From Pseudomonas lactis (GTDB taxonomy: Bacteria > Pseudomonadota > Gammaproteobacteria > Pseudomonadales > Pseudomonadaceae), in the NCBI RefSeq assembly GCF_001439845.1, contig NZ_JYLO01000001.1:1-64000 (forward strand): a stretch of 64,000 bases of DNA, written 5' to 3'. The position numbers and the translations under genes are program-made. The notes under the pieces are model-generated. The model did not search any database. It worked only from the letters and a program-made list of their open reading frames with translations, and was not told the origin of the DNA. Numbering within the stretch: position 1 is the stretch's first letter; the number at the start of each line of letters is the position of its first letter. Positions 35,904 to 43,774 of the stretch are shown here, piece after piece.

Positions 35904-36019
35904 CCGTCAGCATCACGCTACAGCTCAAACCAAACGCCATATCCATATGCGCTAACGGTATTTAAGCTTCCATCCTTATGCCTATAAATTCACTCCCCTG
36001 TCCGCCGGGAATGAATCCA

Positions 36020-36892
36020 ATGTCTGCCACCACCGCCCCCCAAACCTTCGACATCCGCCCCTTCCCCGGCAGTGTAGGCGCCGAGATCATCGGCCTGGAC
36101 TTGTCCCGCCCAGTCAACGACCAGGACTTCACCCGCATCCATCGCGCTCACCTGGACCACCATGTCATCGTGTTCCGCGACCAACGCATTACCCCCGCAC
36201 AACAGATCGCCTTCAGCCGCCGTTTCGGTGTGCTGCAAATCCATGTGCTCAAACAATTCCTATTGGCCAACCACCCTGAAATCCTGATCGTCTCCAACAT
36301 CATCGAGAACGGCCAATCCATCGGTCTGGGGGATGCGGGCAAGTTCTGGCATTCGGACCTGTCATACAAAGAACTGCCTAGCCTGGGCTCAATGCTGCAT
36401 GCTCAGGAACTGCCCTCTGAAGGCGGCGACACCCTGTTCGCCGATATGCACAAAGCCTGGGAGCACCTGCCAGGCCACCTGCGCAACGCCGTCGAAGGCC
36501 GCAGCGCCGCGCATTCCTACACGGCGCGCTACAGCGAGACCAAATTCGAAGGCAACTGGCGCCCACCCCTTACCCCCGAACAGCTCGCCCAGGTTGCCGA
36601 AGTGGTGCACCCCGTTGTGCGCACCCACCCGGAAAACGGCCGTAAGGCGCTGTTCGTCAGCGAGGGCTTCACCACCCGTATCGTCGGCCTGCCCGATGAC
36701 GAAAGCCGAGACCTGCTGGCCCAGCTCTACGCCCACAGCGTGCTGCCGGAAAACATCTACCGCCACCAGTGGCAGCCCCACGACCTTGTGTTCTGGGACA
36801 ACCGCTCGCTGATCCACCTGGCCGCCGGTTGCCCAAGCCACCTGCGGCGCAAGTTGTACCGCACCACGATTCAGGGGGATGCGCCTTTCTAA
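36020..36892 (+). CDS. TauD/TfdA-family Fe(II)/2-oxoglutarate dioxygenase
   Basis: Hydroxylating dioxygenase of 290 residues. It has the iron ligands H-x-D (FWHSDLSY) and the distal His (RSLIHLAAG), with an R-rich C-terminus (HLRRKLYRTT) that should bind 2-oxoglutarate. The substrate is unknown: no tauABC or sulfonate or herbicide transport genes are near, so taurine is not implied. ATG 36020 (MSATTAPQ) has GGGA nine bases upstream, better than ATG 35978 or 36011. A LysR-type gene follows in the same direction after 60 bases and could control it. Confidence 0.86.
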   Translation: MSATTAPQTFDIRPFPGSVGAEIIGLDLSRPVNDQDFTRIHRAHLDHHVIVFRDQRITPAQQIAFSRRFGVLQIHVLKQFLLANHPEILIVSNIIENGQSIGLGDAGKFWHSDLSYKELPSLGSMLHAQELPSEGGDTLFADMHKAWEHLPGHLRNAVEGRSAAHSYTARYSETKFEGNWRPPLTPEQLAQVAEVVHPVVRTHPENGRKALFVSEGFTTRIVGLPDDESRDLLAQLYAHSVLPENIYRHQWQPHDLVFWDNRSLIHLAAGCPSHLRRKLYRTTIQGDAPF

Positions 36893-36952
36893 CCCGATGA
36901 AGCCTGCTAGGATTGCGTCCAGTTCACTCTCAACGGACCACGAGTGCTTGGC

Positions 36953-37873
36953 ATGCAATTACCGGACATGAACCTGCTGGTCGCCCTCGACGCGTTGCTC
37001 GACGAGGGCAGTGTGGTGGGCGCCGCACGGCGGATGAATCTGAGCCCGGCCGCCATGAGCCGCACCCTCACGCGTATTCGTGAAGCGGTCGGTGACCCGA
37101 TCCTGGTACGTGCCGGCCGTGGCCTGGTGCCGACGCCCAAGGCGCTTGAGCTGCAAGGCCAGGTGCGCAATGTGGTGGAGCAGGCTGCGTTGTTGTTCCG
37201 TTCGGCGGACCAAGTTGATTTGAGCACCTTGCGCCGTCGTTTCAGCGTGCGCGCCAATGACTTTTTCATCGGCGTGTATGGCGGGCGGCTGTTCGACACC
37301 ATGGAGCGCGTGGCGCCGCTGTGTGAGCTGCGTTTCGTACCCGAAGGCGACACCGACGATGAAGCCCTGCGCGAAGGGCGGTTGGACTTGCGGGTGAGCA
37401 ACACCATGCCTGCCAGCCCGGAAGTGAAGGTGCAGAACCTGTTCTCCACCACCTTTGTCGGCCTGGCGCGGCAAGACCACCCGTTGTTCGACGAAGAAAT
37501 CACGGCGGCACGCTTTGCCAGCTATTCCCACATCAGCATCTCCCGGCGTGGCATCGCCCGTGGGCCCATTGATACTGCGTTGAATGCTCAAGGCCTGGAG
37601 CGCCGTGTGGCCATGATCGCCCCAGGCTTTCACGGTGCGATGTTCATGCTGCCCGATTCCGACCTGCTGTTGCCGGTACCCAAGGAAGCCCTCCTGAGCG
37701 CCAAGCGTCTGAACCTGCCACTGCGCGCATTTGCCCTGCCGATTCCACTGCAAACCCTGGTCCTGGCGCAATCCTGGCACCCGCGCTTCGACAAAGACCC
37801 GGCCCATAAATGGCTGCGTGAAACCATGCGCGAAAGCTGTCATGCCACCTGGCTTGAAGCCCAGCCGGTATAA
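36953..37873 (+). CDS. LysR-family transcriptional regulator
   Basis: 306 residues: N-terminal winged helix (LDALLDEGSVVGAARRMNLSPAAMSRTLTRIREAVGDPILVR, about 9-50), linker helix, and a periplasmic-binding-like effector domain. It belongs to the branch that keeps a PTPKALEL motif after the HTH. Starts at GTG 36944 or ATG 36953 are both possible; ATG gives MQLPDMNLLV. It lies in the same direction as the dioxygenase gene, not divergent as is most usual for LysR pairs, and its target is not evident. Confidence 0.9.
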   Translation: MQLPDMNLLVALDALLDEGSVVGAARRMNLSPAAMSRTLTRIREAVGDPILVRAGRGLVPTPKALELQGQVRNVVEQAALLFRSADQVDLSTLRRRFSVRANDFFIGVYGGRLFDTMERVAPLCELRFVPEGDTDDEALREGRLDLRVSNTMPASPEVKVQNLFSTTFVGLARQDHPLFDEEITAARFASYSHISISRRGIARGPIDTALNAQGLERRVAMIAPGFHGAMFMLPDSDLLLPVPKEALLSAKRLNLPLRAFALPIPLQTLVLAQSWHPRFDKDPAHKWLRETMRESCHATWLEAQPV

Positions 37874-37888
37874 AGCGAACGCAATCAA

Positions 37889-37977
37889 TGTGGGAGCTGG
37901 CTTGCCTGCGATAGCGGCGCGTCAGACAACATATTTTCATCTGTCAGGCCGCTATCGCAGGCAAGCCAGCTCCCACA
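37889..37977. repeat. REPIN, TGTGGGAGC family
   Basis: TGTGGGAGCTGGCTTGCCTG at 37889 and its exact complement ending at 37977, central part about 25 bases. It forms a near-perfect long hairpin downstream of the LysR gene. Confidence 0.93.
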
Positions 37978-38099
37978 GGGTTCAGTGTTGATGTTCAAAG
38001 TTGCGTCTGACGCACTTATAACCTGCCAACAAGTAACTTTTTGTCATGAGAGTGCCCGATTAAACTGCTCAGGTATTTCTCATTCCGAGTTACCTGTTC

Positions 38100-39635
38100 A
38101 TGACGTCCCTCGCTGCCCCCGCTATCCAGGCCGCAGCCAAACCTACGGCCCTGAGCCCACCCGTGTTCGGACCGCGCATCATCATCGGCCTGCTTGGCGT
38201 ATTGCTGGCGGTGCTGGTCTCCGGTCTCAACGAGATGGTCACCAAGGTCGCCCTCGCCGATATCCGCGGTGCGCTGTACATCGGTTTTGACGAAGGCACC
38301 TGGCTGGTCGCTGCCTACACCGCCACTTCGGTCGCGGCCATGGCCTTCGCGCCGTGGTGTTCGGTGACGTTTTCCCTGCGTCGCTTCACCCTGTGCGCTA
38401 TCGGTTTGTTCACCGTGCTGGGCATCCTCTGCCCGTTCGCGCCGAACTACGAAAGCCTGTTGCTGCTGCGTACCGTGCAAGGCCTGGCCGGTGGCGCACT
38501 GCCGCCGATGCTGATGACCGTGGCGCTGCGTTTCTTGCCGGCCAACGTCAAATTGTACGGGTTGGCCGGTTACGCACTGACCGCCACTTTCGGCCCCAGC
38601 CTGGGCACGCCGCTGGCGGCGTTATGGACCGAATACGTCGGCTGGCAGTGGGCGTTCTGGCAGATCGTCGCGCCGTGCGTGCTGGCCATGGCGGCCGTGG
38701 CCTACGGCTTGCCACAAGACCCGCTGCGCCTGGAGCGCTTCAAGCAATTCAACTGGCGTGGCCTGCTATTGGGCTTCCCGGCGATCTGCATGCTGGTGAT
38801 CGGCTTGTTGCAGGGCAATCGCCTGGACTGGTTCGAATCGGGACTGATTACCTTCCTGCTGTGTGGCGGCACAGTGTTGCTGGTGCTGTTCATGCTCAAC
38901 GAATGGTCACAACCGTTGCCCTTCTTCAACCTGCAGATGCTCGGCCTGCGCAACCTGGCCTTTGCCCTGATCGTGCTGGCCGGCGTGCTGATGGTGCTGA
39001 CCTCGGTGATCATCATCCCGTCCAGTTTCCTCGCCCAGGTCCAGGGCTACCGGCCGCTGCAGACCGCACCGGTGATGCTGCTGATGGCGTTGCCGCAGTT
39101 GATCGCGCTGCCGCTGGTGGCGGCGCTGTGCAACCTGCGCTGGGTCGACTGCCGCTGGGTGCTGGGCATTGGCCTGAGTATGTTGGTGCTGTGCTGCCTC
39201 GGCAGTTCACACCTGACTTCGGCGTGGATTCGCGACGACTTTTATGGCTGGTACCTGCTGCAGATTTTCGGCCAGCCGATGGCCGTGTTGCCGCTGCTGA
39301 TGCTGTCCACCGGCAGCATCCAGCCCATCGAAGGGCCGTTCGCCTCTGCCTGGTTCAACACCGTCAAGGGCCTGGCTGCTGTGATCGCCACTGCGGTGCT
39401 GGATACATTGACCACCCAGCGCGGGCATTTCCATTCAACCATGTTGGTGGACCGCCTGGGCAATTCGCCCCTTGCCGACGCTGACGCGTCGGGCCTCGCC
39501 CACCGCTTGCACGAGCAGACCGTGGTGCTGACCTCTTCGGATCTTTACGTCGTCATGGCCGGTGTCGCGGTGGCGTTGATCCTGCTGATTTTCTGGATGC
39601 CCACGCGGATCTATCCGCCTCGCGCTCCGGCCTGA
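38100..39635 (+). CDS. DHA2-family MFS efflux pump, EmrB-like
   Basis: Proton-driven drug exporter of 511 residues with about 14 hydrophobic segments; the MFS motif region (LRTVQGLAGGALPPMLMTVALRFLP) is visible near residues 122-146. It is the first gene of a tripartite set: the adaptor gene follows after 15 bases and the outer-membrane factor overlaps the adaptor by 4. EmrB-type pumps export hydrophobic weak acids and antibiotics; the substrate here is unknown. ATG 38100 gives MTSLAAPAIQ. No divergent regulator flanks it; the nearest is the LysR gene upstream, separated by a REPIN. Confidence 0.88.
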   Translation: MTSLAAPAIQAAAKPTALSPPVFGPRIIIGLLGVLLAVLVSGLNEMVTKVALADIRGALYIGFDEGTWLVAAYTATSVAAMAFAPWCSVTFSLRRFTLCAIGLFTVLGILCPFAPNYESLLLLRTVQGLAGGALPPMLMTVALRFLPANVKLYGLAGYALTATFGPSLGTPLAALWTEYVGWQWAFWQIVAPCVLAMAAVAYGLPQDPLRLERFKQFNWRGLLLGFPAICMLVIGLLQGNRLDWFESGLITFLLCGGTVLLVLFMLNEWSQPLPFFNLQMLGLRNLAFALIVLAGVLMVLTSVIIIPSSFLAQVQGYRPLQTAPVMLLMALPQLIALPLVAALCNLRWVDCRWVLGIGLSMLVLCCLGSSHLTSAWIRDDFYGWYLLQIFGQPMAVLPLLMLSTGSIQPIEGPFASAWFNTVKGLAAVIATAVLDTLTTQRGHFHSTMLVDRLGNSPLADADASGLAHRLHEQTVVLTSSDLYVVMAGVAVALILLIFWMPTRIYPPRAPA

Positions 39636-39650
39636 CCACAAGGACTTTCC

Positions 39651-40709
39651 ATGAAACGCAAAGACAAAATTGCCGTCTCCGTTATTGCTGTATTTGCCGT
39701 CGGCGTGCTGGTTTACCTGGTCGCCCCGGGCGTACTGGGCAGCAAGCACCAGAGCACCAACGACGCCTTCGTCGCGGCGGATTTCACCCTGGTCGCCCCC
39801 CGCGTTGCCGGTTTCATCAAGGAAGTGCTGGTGGAAGACAACCAGCGTGTCAAAGCCGGGCAACTGCTGGCGTTGATCGACGACCGCGATTTTCGCGCCG
39901 CCGCCCAGGCCGCCGATGCCGACACCCTCGTCGCCCAGGCCCAGCTGAAAAACGCCAGCGCGACCCTGGAGCGCCAAAGCTCGGTGATCGCCCAGGCCCA
40001 GGCCACCGTGGCAGCAGATCGCGCCGAAGTGGCCTTTGCCGAACATGAACTGAACCGCTACAACCACCTCGCCGGCGTCGGTGCGGGCACCGTGCAGAAC
40101 GCCCAGCAAGCCAAGACTCGCATCGACCAGGCTACCGCGCGCCTGGCCAAATCCACCGCCGTGCTGGCCGCCGAACGCAAGCAGGTGGAGATCCTCACCG
40201 CCCAGCGTGACGCCGCCGAAGGTGGACTCAAGCGCGCCCAGGCCGCGCTGGAAATGGCCAGTTATCAGCTGTCTTACACGCGCATTGTCGCACCGGTGGA
40301 TGGCATGGTCGGTGAACGTGCGGTGCGGGTCGGCGCCTATGTGACACCGGGCAGCAAGATCCTTGCGGTGGTGCCACTGGCCGAAGCCTATGTGGTGGCA
40401 AATTTCCAGGAGACCCAACTGTCGCACATGCACGCGGGGCAAGCGGTGCAAGTCAGCGTCGACAGTCTTGACGGCGAACTGCTCAAAGGCCATCTGGAAA
40501 GCCTGGCGCCAGCCACGGGTGTGACCTTCGCCTCGGTCAAACCCGACAACGCCACCGGCAACTTCACCAAGGTGGTACAGCGTATTCCGGTGAAGATCGT
40601 GCTTGAGCCGAACCAGCCACTGACCGAGCGCCTGCGCGTCGGCATGTCGGTGGAAGCCAGCGTCGATACCCGGCCCGTCGAGCAGCAGCGTGAGGTGGCC
40701 CAGCAATGA
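39651..40709 (+). CDS. Membrane-fusion protein, EmrA/HlyD-like
   Basis: Periplasmic adaptor of 352 residues for the MFS pump. N-terminal transmembrane helix (about 8-28), biotinyl/lipoyl half motifs (FTLVAPRVAGFIKEVLVEDNQ, about 44-64; SYTRIVAPVDGMVGERAV, about 205-222) around an Ala/Gln-rich coiled coil, and a beta-barrel domain. AAGGAC six bases before ATG 39651 is a good ribosome site. ATGA overlap with the next gene at 40706-40709. Confidence 0.9.
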   Translation: MKRKDKIAVSVIAVFAVGVLVYLVAPGVLGSKHQSTNDAFVAADFTLVAPRVAGFIKEVLVEDNQRVKAGQLLALIDDRDFRAAAQAADADTLVAQAQLKNASATLERQSSVIAQAQATVAADRAEVAFAEHELNRYNHLAGVGAGTVQNAQQAKTRIDQATARLAKSTAVLAAERKQVEILTAQRDAAEGGLKRAQAALEMASYQLSYTRIVAPVDGMVGERAVRVGAYVTPGSKILAVVPLAEAYVVANFQETQLSHMHAGQAVQVSVDSLDGELLKGHLESLAPATGVTFASVKPDNATGNFTKVVQRIPVKIVLEPNQPLTERLRVGMSVEASVDTRPVEQQREVAQQ

Positions 40710-42151
40710 GACACCTCGCCTGGCTCACCTTGAGCCTGATCAGCCTGAGTGCCTGCACGGTCGGCCCGGATTTCCAACGGCCCGATGCCCCGCGCGTCGG
40801 CCAGTGGAGCGAACCCCAGGGCCGCCAAGCCGCCAGCCGCGCCGTCAGCGACCCGTTGCAGGAACGCTGGTGGGACGTGTTCCACGATGAGCAGCTCTCG
40901 GCCCTTACGCGCCGCGCCCTCAGCGATAACCTCGACCTGAAGCTGGCCAGCAGCCGCCTGCAACAAAGCCGCGCCATCCGCCAGGTGACTACGGCCGAGC
41001 GCTACCCCAACGTCGATGCCGGCGGCGCCTACCAGCGCAAGCGCAACAGCGGCAAAGGCTTGAGCGACCCCTCCGGCGAGAATGGCCGCTCGGCCTTCAA
41101 CCAATGGGACATGGGCTTCTCGGCCTCTTGGGAGCTGGATTTCTGGGGCCGGGTCAAGCGTGAAACCGAAGCAGCCGACGCCACGCTGGAAGTTGCCGAA
41201 AACGATCGTCGCGCCGTGTTGTTGTCGGTGCTGGCCGAGACCGCCCAGGACTATATCCAACTGCGCGGCGTGCAAAACACCCGCGCTGTCACCGAGCAAA
41301 ACCTCGACGTTGCGCGCCACAGCCTCAAGCTCTCGCAGTTGCGGTTGGCCGACGGCGTGGCCACCGACCTGGATGTGGCCGAAGCCGCCGCCCAGGTCGC
41401 GGCTATCGAAGCGCGCCTGCCGGATCTACAGCAGCGCCAGGACCAGTTGATCAACGCCCTGAGCCTGCTGATGGGCGAGCCGCCTCAGGCCCTGCACGCG
41501 CAGTTGTCCAAAGACGCCCCTGTGCCGCAAACCCAGCGCCAGGTCGCGATCGGCCTGCCATCGGAACTCGCCGAGCGCCGCCCCGACATCCGCCAGGCCG
41601 AAGCGCGCCTGCACGCTGCCACTGCCAGCATCGGCGTGGCCAAGGGCGACTTTTACCCACGCATCACCCTGTCCGGCAGCCTCGGCTCCCAAGCCATGCA
41701 ACTCTCGGATTTCGGCTCCTGGGGTTCCCGCGCCTTTGCCTTCGGCCCGCAATTGAGCCTGCCGCTGTTCAACGGCGGGCGCCTGCAAGGCATGGTGGAT
41801 TTACGTGAAGCCCAGCAACAGGAAGCGGCCCTGGCCTACCAGCAAACCGTGCTGCGTGCCTGGCATGAAATCGACGACCAACTGACCCGCTACAACGCCA
41901 GCCAACTGCGCCGCGACAGCCTGGCTGAAGCCGTGCGCCAGAACCAGATCGCCCTCACTACCGCACAACACCAGTACGTCGAAGGCGTGGCGGATTTCGT
42001 CAATGTACTCACCGTGCAGAGCGCGTTGCTGGCAACGCAGGAGCAGTGGGTGGAAAGCTCCACCGGCGTGTCATTGGCTATGGTCGGGCTGTACAAAGCG
42101 TTGGGAGGAGGGTGGGAGTCGGTGTACCCGTTGCAGACCGCTGGGCGCTGA
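40706..42151 (+). CDS. NodT-family outer-membrane efflux lipoprotein
   Basis: TolC-like outer-membrane factor completing the EmrAB-type pump. 481 residues with a lipoprotein signal (LTLSLISLSACTVGPDFQRP, lipobox LSAC, Cys about 17) and two OEP repeats. TVGPDF after the Cys is typical of NodT proteins. The second of three TolC-family channels in this window (others: LapE and the NodT protein at 58149). About 75 bases separate it from the FecI-like gene, with a Fur box between. Confidence 0.9.
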   Translation: MRHLAWLTLSLISLSACTVGPDFQRPDAPRVGQWSEPQGRQAASRAVSDPLQERWWDVFHDEQLSALTRRALSDNLDLKLASSRLQQSRAIRQVTTAERYPNVDAGGAYQRKRNSGKGLSDPSGENGRSAFNQWDMGFSASWELDFWGRVKRETEAADATLEVAENDRRAVLLSVLAETAQDYIQLRGVQNTRAVTEQNLDVARHSLKLSQLRLADGVATDLDVAEAAAQVAAIEARLPDLQQRQDQLINALSLLMGEPPQALHAQLSKDAPVPQTQRQVAIGLPSELAERRPDIRQAEARLHAATASIGVAKGDFYPRITLSGSLGSQAMQLSDFGSWGSRAFAFGPQLSLPLFNGGRLQGMVDLREAQQQEAALAYQQTVLRAWHEIDDQLTRYNASQLRRDSLAEAVRQNQIALTTAQHQYVEGVADFVNVLTVQSALLATQEQWVESSTGVSLAMVGLYKALGGGWESVYPLQTAGR

Positions 42152-42188
42152 GCAACAAAGAGTTTTTGTCAGTCGCCAAATAAGATGT

Positions 42189-42207
42189 AATGATAATTGC
42201 TCTCAAT
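42189..42207 (+). promoter_or_regulatory. Fur box before the FecI-like gene
   Basis: AATGATAATTGCTCTCAAT, 19 bases, close to the Pseudomonas Fur consensus (dyad TGATAAT-T-GCTCTCA, centre 42198). It lies 19 bases before the sigma factor start, so Fe-Fur would block transcription in iron-rich cells. Confidence 0.75.
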
Positions 42208-42225
42208 AACACTTCTGAGCTTTTC

Positions 42226-42735
42226 ATGGGCAGCGCGACTGACGGCCAGCAACAGCTTCACATCCTGTACCGCGACCATCACGGCTGGCTGCAAGGCTGG
42301 TTGCGCAAGCGCCTGGGCGACCGTGAACAGGCCGCCGATGTGGCGCAGGACACCTTCCTGCGCCTATTGGTGTCCGGGCGTTTTCCGGGTGACAAGGAAA
42401 GCCGCAGTTACCTGGCGCAGATCGCCCGCAACCTGGTGATCGATCAATGGCGGCGCCTGCGTATCGAGCGCGCCTACCTGGAAAGCATCGCGCACCTGCC
42501 CGAGCCCGAGTCGCCTTCCCTGGAAACCCGCGCCCTGATCCTCGAAACCTTGATGCAGATCGACGCCATGCTCGACCGCATGCCCGATAATGTACGCCGT
42601 GCGTTTTTACTTTCGCAGTTCGAAGGCTTGAGCTATGCGCAAATCGCCGAGCGCCTGGGCGTCACCGTCAGCTCGGTGCAAAAGTACATGACCCGTGCCA
42701 TCGTCGCCTGCTACCAGGTGGTGTACGAAGAATGA
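42226..42735 (+). CDS. ECF sigma factor, FecI-like
   Basis: Iron-starvation sigma factor of 169 residues. Region 2 (ILYRDHHGWLQGWLRKRLGD to LIARNLVIDQWRR, about 12-75) and region 4 HTH (FEGLSYAQIAERLGVTVSSVQKYMTRA, about 130-156) are clear. It would direct transcription of the receptor gene downstream when FecR signals substrate. I use ATG 42226 (MGSATDGQQ); the upstream ATG 42190 lies inside the Fur box. It overlaps fecR by 4 bases (ATGA). Confidence 0.93.
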   Translation: MGSATDGQQQLHILYRDHHGWLQGWLRKRLGDREQAADVAQDTFLRLLVSGRFPGDKESRSYLAQIARNLVIDQWRRLRIERAYLESIAHLPEPESPSLETRALILETLMQIDAMLDRMPDNVRRAFLLSQFEGLSYAQIAERLGVTVSSVQKYMTRAIVACYQVVYEE

Positions 42736-43682
42736 AGCACGACGCGCCCATTGCCCCCGCGATTGTTGAGCAAGCCAGCGAGTGGTTGATGCTGCAATGG
42801 GGCGGTGAGCTCAAGGGCGAGCAGCGCCAGGCGTTTGCCCGGTGGCAGGCCGCTGACCCGGAGCATCGTCGCGCCTGGCAGCGCTTGCAGCAGCTGCAAC
42901 ACACCCTCGGCGGCGTACCTGCCGACAGCGCTCGCGCAGTATTGCGCGACACCCCGGATACCCAACGCCGTGCCGCGCTCAAACTGCTCGGCCTGTTGTT
43001 GGTGGCCGGTGGCAGCGGCTATCTGGTGCAACGCAGCGAGCCCTGGCAAGCGGCCTTCGCAGAGCTGCGTACCGCCACGGGCGAAATTCGCCATATGACC
43101 TTGAGCGACGGCACGCAACTGGACCTCAACAGTGACAGTGCCGTAGACCTGCGTTTCAGCGCTACCGAACGGCGTATTCGGCTGATCCGTGGCGAGGTCT
43201 TGCTGACCAGCGGCCACGACGCCTTGCGCCCGTTGATCGTCGAAACGCCAGCCGGCGATGTGCAGGCGTTGGGCACGCGCTTTGCGGTACGTGAACTGCC
43301 CGACGGCAGCCGTGTGGATTTGTACGAAGGTCGCCTGCGGGTCACGCCGTTGCAGGGCACGCCGGTGCATATGCAGGCGGGGGACAGCCTGTGGTTCAAC
43401 GCCCGTCAAAGCACCGCGTTGCCGGCAGTGAGCGCCAATGCCAGCAGTTGGACCGAGCATCGTCTGGTTGCCGAGCGCCAGCCGTTGGGTGAGTTCGTGG
43501 CGCAACTGAGCCGGTATCGCCCTGGCCTGTTGCGCTGTGATCAGGCGGTGTCGAACCTGCTGTTGACCGGCGTGTTCCCGCTGAGCGACACCGACGCGAT
43601 CCTGGCGGCCTTGGAGCGTTCATTGCCCGTGCACGTGCAGGCGGTGACCCGTTACTGGGTAACGATCAAGGCGCGGGTCTGA
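42732..43682 (+). CDS. FecR-like anti-sigma regulator
   Basis: Inner-membrane protein of 316 residues that passes the receptor signal to the sigma factor. The cytoplasmic anti-sigma part has the family motifs EQASEWLMLQWGGEL and FARWQAADPEHRRAWQRLQQL (about 12-55), one transmembrane segment (ALKLLGLLLVAGGSGYLV, about 79-97), and a periplasmic FecR domain (ATGEIRHMTLSDGTQLDLNSDS; RGEVLLTSGHD). The C-terminal STN-like end contacts the receptor plug extension. Coupled to the sigma gene. Confidence 0.92.
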   Translation: MKHDAPIAPAIVEQASEWLMLQWGGELKGEQRQAFARWQAADPEHRRAWQRLQQLQHTLGGVPADSARAVLRDTPDTQRRAALKLLGLLLVAGGSGYLVQRSEPWQAAFAELRTATGEIRHMTLSDGTQLDLNSDSAVDLRFSATERRIRLIRGEVLLTSGHDALRPLIVETPAGDVQALGTRFAVRELPDGSRVDLYEGRLRVTPLQGTPVHMQAGDSLWFNARQSTALPAVSANASSWTEHRLVAERQPLGEFVAQLSRYRPGLLRCDQAVSNLLLTGVFPLSDTDAILAALERSLPVHVQAVTRYWVTIKARV

Positions 43683-43774
43683 AAATACTTTGTACAGGGC
43701 TTGTCGGTTTTTGTGGCCCGTTCGGGATACCTCTTGAAAGCCAATCAAGAAGCGTTCTCACGGGGAGTCCTGCA

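Noticed and set aside
36020..36892. Naming the dioxygenase tauD
   Set aside because: Family membership is clear but no taurine transport or sulfonate genes are near, and residues that define taurine specificity cannot be confirmed by eye.
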